DNA of 64,000 nt from Chryseobacterium sp. BGARF1 (GCF_001677955.1 NZ_LELA01000031.1:1-64000), one strand, 5' to 3'; positions 1 to 8,442 are shown, counted from the first letter of the stretch. Made by a program: numbers and translations. The notes: a model not told the origin generated them from the letters alone.

Positions 1-210
1 TGCGAAAATAAAAAACTTCAGATTACAACTTAGAGGCGTACGAGATAAGTCTTTTTTTCTATTCAGATTATCCAAACTTTTTGCTTAGCCCCCAGGTTTT
101 GTTGTTGATCCACTTTATCCTTAAAGTCCCATTTTTGAGATTGATTAATTAGCTGAAATTTTTGCCTAGCCCCAACTTTTGAGCATAATCTGCATGAGTC
201 CATAAAATAA

Positions 211-238
211 AAAACTCTCAGAAAAATCTGAGAGTTTT
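211..238 (-). terminator. Intrinsic terminator of the tRNA-Val pair
   Basis: A perfect 12-base stem (211-222 with 227-238) closes a four-base loop. Read on the minus strand it is followed by a T-rich run, and it begins only three bases past the 3' end of the second tRNA. It therefore ends the two-tRNA transcript. The 200 bases further left hold no gene I can support. Confidence 0.9.
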
Positions 239-240
239 TG

Positions 241-315
241 TGGGCCCTGAGGGATTCGAACCCCCGACCCTCTGGGTGTAAACCAGATGCTCTGAACCAA
301 CTGAGCTAAGAGCCC
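241..315 (-). tRNA. tRNA-Val (anticodon TAC), downstream copy
   Basis: The reverse complement folds as a complete cloverleaf: acceptor stem starting GGGCTCT, D-arm stem GCTC/GAGC, anticodon stem TCTGG/CCAGA around loop TTTACAC (anticodon TAC, valine codons GTN), T-arm with TTCGAAT, and discriminator A at 241. CCA is not encoded, so it must be added after transcription. The body is identical to the copy at 346-420; only two acceptor base pairs differ (positions 5-68 and 6-67). One of these, U5-G68, is a wobble pair here. Confidence 0.97.
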
Positions 316-345
316 TAAATTTTTTAAAAGTTTTAGGAACTTTTG

Positions 346-420
346 TGGGCGATGAGGGATTCGAACCCCCGACCCTCTGGGTGTAAACCAGATGCTCTGA
401 ACCAACTGAGCTAATCGCCC
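346..420 (-). tRNA. tRNA-Val (anticodon TAC), promoter-proximal copy
   Basis: Same cloverleaf and TAC anticodon as its neighbour, with acceptor stem GGGCGAT paired to ATCGCCC with no mismatch, and discriminator A at 346. CCA is not encoded. It is transcribed first, 30 bases upstream of the second copy, from a promoter lying at the 3' end of folC. Identity from the D-arm to the T-arm with the other copy points to a tandem duplication or gene conversion. Confidence 0.97.
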
Positions 421-450
421 CTTGCAACGTTACCGTTGTTTAGAGTGGTG

Positions 451-481
451 CAAATATACGACTTATTCACAAATTTCCAAA
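451..481 (-). promoter_or_regulatory. Flavobacterial-type promoter for the tRNA-Val operon
   Basis: On the minus strand TTTG (481-478) is followed after 19 bases by TATATTTG (458-451), matching the Bacteroidota -33/-7 pattern TTTG...TAnnTTTG. Transcription should start near 445, about 25 bases before the first tRNA. The leader contains a short inverted repeat CAACG/CGTTG (425-438). The -33 element lies inside the last codons of folC. Confidence 0.75.
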
Positions 482-1707
482 TTTTTTTCTAAAAAATCTC
501 CAACTACAAAGTTGCTTCCGCCAATAAAAATCATTTCTTCATTTGTACATTCTTGTTTTGCAGAAAGATACGCTTCTTGTACAGAATCGAAAATTTTATA
601 AAAAATTTTCGATTCAATCAACAAATCTTCATAATCTTGAGGGTGTCTTCCTCTGTTGATGGATGGTTTTGCAAAATAAAACTTAGAATTTTCAGGAAGT
701 AAGCCCATTACATCATCTATTTTTTTGTCATTTACAAAACCTAAAACAATATGTTTGTGCTTTTCAATAGAATTTAACTGTTCAAAAACCGATTCCAAAC
801 CAGCCTGATTGTGCCCTGTATCACAAATAGTCAAAGGATCTTGGGAAAATTCAAACCAACGGCCAATAAATCCTGTATTTTGATGAACGGTTAAAAGTCC
901 GGATTCAATATTTTTATCTGAGATAGGGTAGTTTAGTTTTCTCAATTCTTCAACTAAACCTAAAACAACTTTAATGTTTTTGTTTTGATAGTTTCCCTTC
1001 AAATCTGATTTTAGCTCGGTTTTTAATAAAGTGGCATCGATAAATGGAGCGTTTTCTTTAGCTGCTTTGTCTTTAATAATGTTTTTTACCGTTTCATTAT
1101 CATCTCCGAAAATGATCGGGGTGTTACTTTTTATAATTCCTGCTTTTTCGTAGGCAATTTCTTCGATGGTATCTCCTAAGATATTTTGATGGTCGAGCTG
1201 TACATTAGTAATGGCTGTAACCAAAGGTTTGATAATATTGGTTGAATCTAATCTTCCGCCCAAACCAACCTCAATAATCGCAAAGTCTACCTTTTGCTGA
1301 GCAAAATATTCAAATGCCATAATTGTCGTAAATTCAAAAAAAGAGGGGAGGATATCTTCAGGGAGTTTTTTTAGTTTTAAAATGAAATTATAGACAAACT
1401 CTTTATCGCAATTTTTACCGTTAACTTTAATCCGTTCTGTAAAATCAATAAGATGTGGAGAATTATATAACCCCGTTTTGTAACCCGCTTCCTGAAGAAC
1501 CGACGAAAGCATGTTGCTGGTGGAACCTTTTCCGTTGGTTCCTCCAATGTGAATGCATTTTATTTTATCTTGCGGGTTGTCAAAAAAAGCGCAGAGTCTT
1601 GTGATATTTCCAAGTCCCGGTTTGTATGCTTTTTGTCCATCTAACTGATAGTTTGGCGCCTGAACGAAAAGCCATTCTACAGCTTCCTGATATTGTGCGT
1701 TTGTCAT
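463..1707 (-). CDS. folC: Bifunctional folylpolyglutamate synthase / dihydrofolate synthase
   Basis: Cytoplasmic Mur-ligase-family enzyme that adds glutamate to dihydropteroate and to tetrahydrofolate, using ATP. The P-loop is at residues 55-63 (GGTNGKGST), followed by the FolC signature region around YNSPHL and the conserved EVGLGGRLDSTN segment. At 414 residues it has the usual family length. The Met start at 1707 is followed by a typical N-terminal helix. It is divergent from the TolC-family gene, and its 3' end carries the promoter of the tRNA pair. A single-function FPGS is possible, but bacterial homologues are normally bifunctional. Confidence 0.95.
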   Translation of the reverse strand: MTNAQYQEAVEWLFVQAPNYQLDGQKAYKPGLGNITRLCAFFDNPQDKIKCIHIGGTNGKGSTSNMLSSVLQEAGYKTGLYNSPHLIDFTERIKVNGKNCDKEFVYNFILKLKKLPEDILPSFFEFTTIMAFEYFAQQKVDFAIIEVGLGGRLDSTNIIKPLVTAITNVQLDHQNILGDTIEEIAYEKAGIIKSNTPIIFGDDNETVKNIIKDKAAKENAPFIDATLLKTELKSDLKGNYQNKNIKVVLGLVEELRKLNYPISDKNIESGLLTVHQNTGFIGRWFEFSQDPLTICDTGHNQAGLESVFEQLNSIEKHKHIVLGFVNDKKIDDVMGLLPENSKFYFAKPSINRGRHPQDYEDLLIESKIFYKIFDSVQEAYLSAKQECTNEEMIFIGGSNFVVGDFLEKNLEICE

Positions 1708-1889
1708 GATGCAAAATTCTCAAAACTTTCATTAAAATGAAACAATAATTTTCTAAATCTGTAACTTTTTTACAATCTTTACGTCTAATTTGAATAAAGC
1801 CAATTTGAAATCGTTATTTATAAGCTTTTTCACAGAAAAAATCAATTGAAAATAACGACACCATTTGAAAAAAAATTAAATATTTCCTT

Positions 1890-3230
1890 ATGAAAAAAGT
1901 TTTGACGGTTGTTTTGGGATTAGCCTTTGCAGGATTAAACGCTCAGCAAAAATGGTCTTTGCGTGAATGTGTAGACTACGCAGTAAAACATAATCTTCAG
2001 GTTATTCAGAATGAATATTCAAAACAGATTCAGGATTCTAATCTTAAAATTGCCCAGAAAAATTACCTTCCTTCTGTAAATGCAAGCGTAGGAAATAATG
2101 TAAGTTTTGGGCAGGCTTCTTTAGGAACAGGAAGTATTAGAAACGACAGATTCAGCAATTCTGCTAATTTGGGCGCAGATATTTTGGTTTACAACAACGG
2201 AAGACTTGAAAAAACAATCAGAAAATCTCAATTTGATGTAGAGGCAAGTCAGTATGATATTGAAACTATTAAAAATGATATTTCACTTCAGATTGCTCAA
2301 CAATATTTAACGACTTTACTGAACAAGGAAATCGTAAAAATTTCTCAAAGTGCAACAGAAAATGCAAAAAAACAATTTGATAGAGCAAAAATAACTACAG
2401 AAGTAGGAACAACAGCTCAAACAATTGTAGCAGAAGCAGAAGCAGCTTGGGCAAGAGAAAAACAAAATTTAAAGACAGCCGAAATCAATGTTGGTAGAAG
2501 TTTGTTTGCTTTAGCACAATTACTTCAGTTAAAAGAGTACAAAGATTTTGATGTAGAAGATGTGGAAGTTGAGGATAAATTGACTCCTCAATTGTTTTCT
2601 GTAGATGATGTTTTGAATTTGGCTTACGGAAATCAACCGCAAATAAAAGCAGCAGAAAGCAGAATAAAATCTGCAGAAACTCAGACAGAAATTACAAAAA
2701 CGTCTTTCTGGCCAACTCTTACTGCGAGTGTGGGAATAGGAAGTTTTTATAATAATTTATTGAATACCAATAATGTAGGGAGCCCCACTTTTTATATAAA
2801 AGAAGGAAGCTTTTTTCAACAGTACAAAGATAACTTTGGGCAGCAAGGTGGGCTGAGTTTAAATATTCCTATTTTCAATAAAGGAATTACCAAACTTCAG
2901 GTAGAGCAATCAAAAATCAACGAAAATATCGCTAAAACAACTTTAGAACAGCAAAAACAGACGGTAAGACAAAGTGTACAGCAAGCTCAGTTTGATGCAG
3001 ATGCCAATTACGAAATATATCTTTCTGCTGTAGAAGCTGCAAAAAGCACAAAATTGGCAATGGAATTTGCAGATAAAAGTTATACGGCAGGTCGTACAAC
3101 AATTTATGATTTAAACATTGCCCGAAACAATTATGCGAACTCTCAAGGCTCGGTTGAGCAGGCGAAATTTAATTATCTTTTCAGTCTTAAATTATTGAAT
3201 TTCTATTCAGGGATTCCGCTAACTTTGTAA
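1890..3230 (+). CDS. TolC-family outer-membrane efflux protein
   Basis: A 446-residue outer-membrane channel of the TolC/OEP family, expected to trimerise and form the exit duct of a tripartite pump or type I secretion system. A cleavable signal peptide (residues 1-18, ending LNAQ) precedes two OEP repeats: long Gln/Ala/Glu-rich heptad segments (about residues 110-215 and 325-400) separated by barrel-strand regions, including NIPIFNKG. No inner-membrane pump or adaptor gene lies beside it, so its partners must be elsewhere. The next gene starts one base after its stop, so co-transcription with the SprT-like gene and manC is likely. Confidence 0.9.
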   Translation: MKKVLTVVLGLAFAGLNAQQKWSLRECVDYAVKHNLQVIQNEYSKQIQDSNLKIAQKNYLPSVNASVGNNVSFGQASLGTGSIRNDRFSNSANLGADILVYNNGRLEKTIRKSQFDVEASQYDIETIKNDISLQIAQQYLTTLLNKEIVKISQSATENAKKQFDRAKITTEVGTTAQTIVAEAEAAWAREKQNLKTAEINVGRSLFALAQLLQLKEYKDFDVEDVEVEDKLTPQLFSVDDVLNLAYGNQPQIKAAESRIKSAETQTEITKTSFWPTLTASVGIGSFYNNLLNTNNVGSPTFYIKEGSFFQQYKDNFGQQGGLSLNIPIFNKGITKLQVEQSKINENIAKTTLEQQKQTVRQSVQQAQFDADANYEIYLSAVEAAKSTKLAMEFADKSYTAGRTTIYDLNIARNNYANSQGSVEQAKFNYLFSLKLLNFYSGIPLTL

Positions 3231-3231
3231 G

Positions 3232-3822
3232 ATGTCTATTCAGTCTTTAGAAAAATATTTGCCTCAAAATACACTTTTGTATTTAAGGAAGTGGTTTTCA
3301 GATTATTCTATTCACATAAAAGTTACTAGAAACCGAAATTCAAAACTTGGAGATTATCGTAAATTGAGAGACAATTCGCATGAAATTACTATCAATTCTA
3401 CATTAGCTCCGCAGCTTTTCTTTTTCGTATTAACCCATGAATTGGCACATCTTATTGCTTTCGAAAAATTCGGAAGAAGAATTGCTCCACACGGTAACGA
3501 ATGGAAACATACTTTCAGGGAAATGCTTTTGGAAAGTGTAGATGTTTACGACGAAGATTTAAAACCAATTATTATTAAATTTTCGCAATCTCCAAAAGCC
3601 AATTTTATGGCAAGCCCAGATCTGGTAAAATATTTTCATATTGAAAATCAAGATGATGATGAGGTTTATATAGAAAAGCTTTATAAAGGTGAAAATTTCA
3701 TCTATCGAAGCGAAAAGTATTTGTTGGAAGGTCTTATTAAAAAAAACTATCTTTGTGTGAATCTGGTTACAGGACGAAAGTATTCTTTCAAACCTTTGGC
3801 TAGAGTGAAAAAATGCAGTTAA
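3232..3822 (+). CDS. SprT-like zinc metalloprotease-domain protein
   Basis: A 196-residue cytoplasmic protein with the SprT-like HExxH-type motif HELAH at about residue 70, followed by a downstream conserved His (HGNEWKHTF, about residue 90) that would complete the zinc site. SprT/Spartan relatives are linked to cleavage of DNA-bound proteins, but the bacterial role is unproven. The C-terminal part resembles a small zinc-ribbon region without the Cys pairs of the eukaryotic form. It follows the TolC-family gene by one base and overlaps manC by 10 bases. Confidence 0.85.
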   Translation: MSIQSLEKYLPQNTLLYLRKWFSDYSIHIKVTRNRNSKLGDYRKLRDNSHEITINSTLAPQLFFFVLTHELAHLIAFEKFGRRIAPHGNEWKHTFREMLLESVDVYDEDLKPIIIKFSQSPKANFMASPDLVKYFHIENQDDDEVYIEKLYKGENFIYRSEKYLLEGLIKKNYLCVNLVTGRKYSFKPLARVKKCS

Positions 3823-4904
3823 ATATGTTAAAATCAGATAAATACTGTGTGATTATGGCAGGAGGAATCGGTAGTCGATTCTGGCCTCTGAGCACACAGA
3901 AATTTCCCAAACAATTTCAGGATATTTTAGGAACTGGCCGCACCATGATTCAGCAGACGTATGACAGAATCAGCAAAGCTATTCCTAAAGAAAATATATT
4001 TGTAATCACCAATAAAGAGTATGTAGCGCTTTCTCATCAGCAGTTACCAGAAATACCTGAGGAGAATGTGGTAGGAGAGCCTTTGATGAAAAATACCGCA
4101 GCTTGTAATCTTTATATGGCCAATAAAATTGCCGAAATTAATCCAGATGCTACAATGATTGTGCTTCCTGCGGATCATTTAATCTTAAAAGAAGATGTCT
4201 TTTTAGAGAAGGTAGAATTGGCATTTAATATTGCGTCGACTCATGATTATTTAGTGACTTTAGGAATTACGCCGACAAGACCAGATACGGGTTACGGATA
4301 TATTCAGTTTGTTGATAAAAAAGATTCAGACTATTATAAAGTTAAAACATTCACCGAAAAACCGATTCTTGAGATTGCTAAAAGCTTCCTTGAAAGCGGT
4401 GATTTCCTTTGGAATGCCGGCATCTTTATCTGGAATGTAAAATCTATTCATAAAGCTTTTGAGACATTCTTGCCGGATATGACTCAACAGTTTACGGCTT
4501 GTGAATACAATGCGGAAGCTGAGTTAAGCTGTATAGAACTGATTTATCCTAAAATTCAGAAAATATCGATTGATAACGGGATTTTAGAAAAAGCTAAAAA
4601 TGTACATGTAATTCCTGCAGATCTAGGCTGGAGCGATCTTGGAACCTGGACTTCAGTTTTCGAAAACAGTGAAAGAGATCAAAACGAAAATGCAGTCAAT
4701 ATCAAAACAGCGCTTACCTACAATTCTACAGGGAATATTATTCATGTGAAAAATAATAAGGCGGTTGTAATAGACGGTTTGAAAGATTTTATCGTTGTAG
4801 ATACAGATAAGGTATTATTAATTTGCCCAAGAGAACACGACCAGCAGATTAAAGAATACGTTTTAGATTTAAAAAGCCTTAAAAAAGGAGAGAAATTTAT
4901 GTAA
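3813..4904 (+). CDS. manC: Mannose-1-phosphate guanylyltransferase
   Basis: Makes GDP-mannose from mannose-1-phosphate and GTP, for polysaccharide and glycoprotein synthesis. The nucleotidyltransferase signature GGIGSRFWPLS is near the N-terminus, with KFPKQF just after, and the sugar-binding FTEKP is at about residue 188. At 363 residues it has the GMP domain and a short left-handed helix domain but lacks the fused phosphomannose isomerase domain of long ManC forms. The start at 3813 overlaps the SprT-like gene; a second ATG at 3825 is equally plausible. Confidence 0.93.
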   Translation: MQLNMLKSDKYCVIMAGGIGSRFWPLSTQKFPKQFQDILGTGRTMIQQTYDRISKAIPKENIFVITNKEYVALSHQQLPEIPEENVVGEPLMKNTAACNLYMANKIAEINPDATMIVLPADHLILKEDVFLEKVELAFNIASTHDYLVTLGITPTRPDTGYGYIQFVDKKDSDYYKVKTFTEKPILEIAKSFLESGDFLWNAGIFIWNVKSIHKAFETFLPDMTQQFTACEYNAEAELSCIELIYPKIQKISIDNGILEKAKNVHVIPADLGWSDLGTWTSVFENSERDQNENAVNIKTALTYNSTGNIIHVKNNKAVVIDGLKDFIVVDTDKVLLICPREHDQQIKEYVLDLKSLKKGEKFM

Positions 4905-4937
4905 ATATTGGTATAGTTTCTGTCCGCATTTCAAACT

Positions 4938-5606
4938 ATGAAAAAAATTATAGCTCCTAGTTTTCTTTTTGTTTTTTTGTTTTTGGGGATTTCTGTTTTT
5001 TCTCAGGAAAAGAAAAAGTTCTCAAATATTGACTATGTTTTGGGTAAAATAGTTCCCAGTACAAAAGTTGATTTTTGGGTATTGGTCAATAACAAATATG
5101 GTAAAAATAGAGAAGTAAAAGTCTCAGGAACTAAGCAGGATTATCTTCCTCAATTTGTGGGATTTAATTTCAGACCGGGTGAAGAAAGTTTTTATTATAT
5201 TGTTTGTTCGGTAGGAGGGAAAATAAGTTATTTAACAGATCAAAAGGAGTTAAAAGAGTTTATTGGCAAGGTTGATAACGCTGAAGAGGCTGCTTTATTG
5301 GCTGTTTTGGATGGTTATTTGATTGATGAGCAATTTGTAGATATTGCAGCGAATTATTACGACGATAAAACGAATTACTATCTTGATCTTGGAAAGGTCA
5401 CCTCAAAAGAATGTCCTTATCAGAAAACACATTTTACATTAACGGTCAATAAATCGACAGGCATAGTTTCAAATATTAAAGATAACGGAACTTACATCGA
5501 AGTTTATACTAAAAACTGTACAAATAACCCGCGTCTTTTAAAAATAGAAAAGAAAGAAGAACCTAAAAATGAACCCCAAAAGCAACCTTCCAATAAAAGA
5601 AAATAA
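4938..5606 (+). CDS. Exported protein of unknown function
   Basis: I do not recognise this family. The 222-residue product has a signal peptide (residues 1-22, ending VFSQ), a mixed alpha/beta body with one Cys at about residue 71 and two further Cys (residues about 159 and 193), and a highly charged Lys/Glu/Pro/Asn-rich tail. Export to the periplasm or outer surface is likely. It follows manC by 33 bases, and its 3' end overlaps the acetyltransferase gene by 38 bases, so the three are probably co-transcribed. Confidence 0.75.
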   Translation: MKKIIAPSFLFVFLFLGISVFSQEKKKFSNIDYVLGKIVPSTKVDFWVLVNNKYGKNREVKVSGTKQDYLPQFVGFNFRPGEESFYYIVCSVGGKISYLTDQKELKEFIGKVDNAEEAALLAVLDGYLIDEQFVDIAANYYDDKTNYYLDLGKVTSKECPYQKTHFTLTVNKSTGIVSNIKDNGTYIEVYTKNCTNNPRLLKIEKKEEPKNEPQKQPSNKRK

Positions 5607-6108
5607 CTTCTACGAAACAGAAAGGCTTTTAATTCGACCTGTTGATGTAGATGATGCTGATATTATTTTTCAGCTTTATAATATGCCCAATTTTATAAAG
5701 TTTATTGGAAATAAAAACATTAATTCTCTTTCTGATGCCGAGAATTATATTAAATCTAAGTTTTTACCGCAAATTGAAAAACGAGGATTCGGAAATTTTA
5801 TTCTTGTTTTAAAAGAAGGAAATCAGAAAATCGGAAGTGTGGGAATCTTCGAAAGAGAAGGTTTGGATGTTGCAGATATCGGGTTTTCTGTCCTTGAAAA
5901 ATATGAAGGTAAAGGTTTGATGTTTGAAGCTGCGCAGAAGGTAAAATCTATCGGAATGCAAGATTTTGGTTTACATAAAATTTCTGCCATTACCTCAAAA
6001 GACAACTTTTCTTCTCAAAAATTAATTGAAAGATTAGGTTTAAAATTCCAAAAACATGTAACACTTCCTAATGAAGATGAGGAGTTGATGTATTACGAAA
6101 CGGAATAA
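5569..6108 (+). CDS. GNAT-family N-acetyltransferase (RimJ/RimL type)
   Basis: A 179-residue cytoplasmic acetyltransferase of the Acetyltransf_3 group. N-terminal TERLLIRPV is the typical opening beta strand; the acetyl-CoA binding region is around EGKGLMFEAAQ (about residue 110), and a helix with ISAITSKDNFSSQKLIERL near the C-terminus is characteristic. The substrate is unknown and could be a protein N-terminus or a small amine. The start lies inside the previous gene, giving a 38-base overlap. It is convergent with bcp. Confidence 0.88.
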   Translation: MNPKSNLPIKENNFYETERLLIRPVDVDDADIIFQLYNMPNFIKFIGNKNINSLSDAENYIKSKFLPQIEKRGFGNFILVLKEGNQKIGSVGIFEREGLDVADIGFSVLEKYEGKGLMFEAAQKVKSIGMQDFGLHKISAITSKDNFSSQKLIERLGLKFQKHVTLPNEDEELMYYETE

Positions 6109-6122
6109 TGAAACACAAATTG

Positions 6123-6171
6123 CACGAATGTTTTCACGAATCAGCATAAGATATTTGTGAAAACATTCGTG
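6123..6171. repeat. Perfect 15-base inverted repeat between convergent genes
   Basis: The arms at 6123-6137 and 6157-6171 are perfect reverse complements around a 19-base loop. The motif (CACGAATGTTTTCAC and its complement) belongs to a family of degenerate intergenic palindromes also seen near 12321 and 24150. It may act as a bidirectional terminator for the acetyltransferase and bcp, although there is no long T-run. Confidence 0.7.
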
Positions 6172-6188
6172 AAATTTATATTTAAGAC

Positions 6189-6638
6189 TTATCCTTCCAA
6201 TATCTGAGTTGCCGCCGTTTTAGAAGTCACTTTTTCAATAACTCTGATGCAAATTCCTTTTTCATCGAAAATAAAAGTGGTTCTTACAATTCCCATATAG
6301 GTTTTCCCAAAGGTTTTCTTTTCCTTCCAAACTCCAAATTTCTCAATAATATCACGGCTTTCATCAGCAATAAGGTCGTAAGGAAATGCAAATTTGCTGT
6401 GAAAATTTTTCTGCTTTTTTACGGCATCTCCACTTATTCCTAAAAGCTGAAATCCTGCCTCTTCCAACTGCGAATAATTATCACTTAAATTACAAGCTTC
6501 TACAGTACAAGTCGGCGTACTCGCTTGCGGATAAAAGAAAACTACTAATTTCTTTCCAAGTAAGTTATTAGAATCAATGATTTCTCCATCCTGATTTGTT
6601 CCTTCAAATTGTGGTAATTTATCTCCAACTTTCAGCAT
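6189..6638 (-). CDS. bcp: Thioredoxin-dependent thiol peroxidase (Bcp/PrxQ)
   Basis: Cytoplasmic atypical two-cysteine peroxiredoxin that reduces hydroperoxides with electrons from thioredoxin. The active-site segment is TPTCTVEACN: peroxidatic Cys44 and resolving Cys49, five apart as in the PrxQ group. Length (149) is normal. The position before the peroxidatic Cys is Thr in place of the more usual Gly, which should be tolerated. It is divergent from nth with only 33 bases between the two starts. Confidence 0.93.
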   Translation of the reverse strand: MLKVGDKLPQFEGTNQDGEIIDSNNLLGKKLVVFFYPQASTPTCTVEACNLSDNYSQLEEAGFQLLGISGDAVKKQKNFHSKFAFPYDLIADESRDIIEKFGVWKEKKTFGKTYMGIVRTTFIFDEKGICIRVIEKVTSKTAATQILEG

Positions 6639-6671
6639 AATGATTTATTTTTGTTCAAATTTAATGGTTAA

Positions 6672-7301
6672 ATGACAAAAAAGCAAAGAGCCGCACTCGT
6701 TCTGGAAGAATTAGAAAAGTTATATCCCGTTGTCCCTATTTTTTTAGACCATACAGACGTTTATACTTTAATGGTTGCTGTTGCACTTTCTGCGCAAACT
6801 ACCGATAAAAAGGTTAATGAGGTAACTCCCGAACTTTTCGCAGTAGCAGGAACGCCACAAAGAATGGCAAAACTGGAGGATTTTGAAATTAAAGAACTCA
6901 TCAAAGAAATCGGACTTTCGAATACAAAAGCTAAGAATCTGAAAAAAATGGCAGAGCAGCTTTTGGAAAAGCACAACGGCATTGTACCTCAAACCTACGA
7001 AGAGCTTGAAGAATTGGCAGGAGTGGGCCATAAAACGGCTTCTGTAGTGATGAGTCAAGGCTTTGGATTTCCTGCTTTTCCGGTCGATACGCACATTCAT
7101 AGATTGATGACGCAATGGAAACTCACTTCCGGAAAAAATGTCGTAGAAACCGAGAAAGATGCCAAAAAATTATGGAAAGAAGAGTTTTGGAATAAACTTC
7201 ATCTTCAGATTATTTTCTATGGCCGAGAATATTCTCCAGCAAGAGGAAAAGGCGAGAAAGACTTTATTACGAAAATGTTGTTCGAAGAAAAAAATAAGTA
7301 A
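6672..7301 (+). CDS. nth: Endonuclease III homologue lacking the iron-sulphur cluster
   Basis: Base-excision-repair glycosylase/AP lyase for oxidised pyrimidines. The helix-hairpin-helix ELAGVGHKTAS supplies catalytic Lys121, and the catalytic Asp139 is in PVDTHIHR, corresponding to Lys120 and Asp138 of E. coli Nth. The N-terminal ALSAQTTD segment is also conserved. The odd feature is the C-terminus: where E. coli has four cysteines binding a 4Fe-4S cluster, this protein reads YSPARGKGEKDF, and the whole 209-residue protein contains no cysteine. Function is inferred to persist because both catalytic residues remain. Confidence 0.9.
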   Translation: MTKKQRAALVLEELEKLYPVVPIFLDHTDVYTLMVAVALSAQTTDKKVNEVTPELFAVAGTPQRMAKLEDFEIKELIKEIGLSNTKAKNLKKMAEQLLEKHNGIVPQTYEELEELAGVGHKTASVVMSQGFGFPAFPVDTHIHRLMTQWKLTSGKNVVETEKDAKKLWKEEFWNKLHLQIIFYGREYSPARGKGEKDFITKMLFEEKNK

Positions 7302-7320
7302 TGTGACAGCCGCAAAAATT

Positions 7321-7381
7321 CCCCTCCAATGGAGGGGTGGCGAAAATTCGAAAGAATTTTTGAAGGGTTGTTTTACAACAA
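7321..7381. repeat. Composite palindromic intergenic repeat
   Basis: Three adjacent hairpins: CCCCTCC/GGAGGGG (7321-7337), AAAATTC/GAATTTT around a GAAA tetraloop (7343-7360), and TTGTT/AACAA (7368-7381). The layout matches a type of dispersed repeat that I know from many Bacteroidota genomes, lying between convergent genes. It could end both nth and the DinB-like gene. No second copy is in this window. Confidence 0.65.
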
Positions 7382-7392
7382 AATTTTAAAAA

Positions 7393-7839
7393 TTATTTCA
7401 CATCCAATAATCTTCTGTGATAGTTGATTTGTCCCAAATGATAACTCAAATGCCCAAACAAATGAATCAGAAAATATTCTGTTGTCATTGGGTAGCCTAA
7501 AGCTTCAATCGGATATTCTTTTTTCAAATCTTCCTCTGATAATTGATTGAGTGAAGAATGTACAACCTCAATCGTTTTTTCAATTTTCTCAATCAATTCC
7601 GTTCTTGGAACATTTTTTAATGAAAATTCAAGCTCTCTGTTTCTTACATACCCTGAATTTCCCAATATTGATCCGATAAAATGATTGATATTTCCAACCA
7701 AATGAAGTGCTAAATTTCCTGCAGAATTGAGAATATTTTTATCAATTTTCCAGATGTTTTCTTCGTTTTGATAGGCTTCTATTTCTTTTTTTAATTGATT
7801 TAAATCTCTTGTGAATAATGATCTTATACTTTCTGTCAT
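7393..7839 (-). CDS. DinB-like four-helix-bundle protein (DUF1572 type)
   Basis: A 148-residue cytoplasmic protein predicted to be a four-helix bundle of the DinB/YfiT superfamily. Histidines in the right places for a metal site are visible: LALHLVGNINHFIG (about residues 46-55) and HLFGHLSYHLGQINYHR near the C-terminus. Family members include bacillithiol- or mycothiol-dependent transferases and many without known substrates. No thiol-transfer partner is adjacent. It is transcribed alone on the minus strand. Confidence 0.85.
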   Translation of the reverse strand: MTESIRSLFTRDLNQLKKEIEAYQNEENIWKIDKNILNSAGNLALHLVGNINHFIGSILGNSGYVRNRELEFSLKNVPRTELIEKIEKTIEVVHSSLNQLSEEDLKKEYPIEALGYPMTTEYFLIHLFGHLSYHLGQINYHRRLLDVK

Positions 7840-7890
7840 AACTTTAAGATTGTAATTTTTGCATCAAAATTAAATATTTTTAGATACGCT

Positions 7891-8442
7891 TTATTTAATG
7901 ACTGCTTTAAAATATCCTTTGAAGTCTTTTGTAAACTGTTCTACTTTCGTATTGTAATTTATAAAACCATAAACGGTGTCATTTTTCTGAAAACTATTCT
8001 TATTAAGAACTAATTTTTGATAAACAGGTTTCGTCTTCATAAGTTTTATTTCGCCATGTAAGGTTTTAGGATCAATATCTTTAATGAAAAAATGATTATC
8101 AAATATTTTGATTAAAACACCATTTCCATAAAGGCCATTATTGTTATTGAGTAAAATCTCCAGGGTATCATTTTTTGAAACAGCGTTGCATTTATATTTA
8201 TCAGTTTGAAATAAAACTGTGGTCTGAATAATATAAGCCGTTCTTGTTTTACTTTCTAATTTTTCCTTTTTATAAAGTTTCAGTTCAGGATATTTTGATA
8301 ACAATTTAATAGTGTCATTTTGTGGAAGATTTTTATCAATGACAAATTTTTCAAAAGACTGTTCGGCTTTCTTCTCTTTTTTGCAGCTTAAAATGAATAA
8401 GCAGAGTATAAAAACGAATAAAAAATATAAAAGTTCTTTCAT
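7891..8442 (-). CDS. Putative lipoprotein of unknown function
   Basis: I do not recognise the family. The first 20 residues form a hydrophobic signal ending in the lipobox LFILSC (Cys about residue 20) followed by KKEKK, so it is expected to be lipid-anchored. The 183-residue body is Lys/Asp/Asn-rich with beta-strand-like alternation and one further Cys. It sits alone between the DinB-like gene and the DUF885 gene, all on the minus strand, with a terminator separating it from the latter. Confidence 0.7.
   Translation of the reverse strand: MKELLYFLFVFILCLFILSCKKEKKAEQSFEKFVIDKNLPQNDTIKLLSKYPELKLYKKEKLESKTRTAYIIQTTVLFQTDKYKCNAVSKNDTLEILLNNNNGLYGNGVLIKIFDNHFFIKDIDPKTLHGEIKLMKTKPVYQKLVLNKNSFQKNDTVYGFINYNTKVEQFTKDFKGYFKAVIK

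Noticed and set aside
1-180. Two similar 20-base stretches (around 80 and 161: GCTTAGCCCC and GCCTAGCCCC)
   Set aside because: Similarity is short and imperfect; no gene, hairpin or repeat family could be supported.
166-427. Two reading frames of 79 and 69 codons across the tRNA region
   Set aside because: Their repeated peptide is the translation of the two tRNA genes in other frames; no coding signal.
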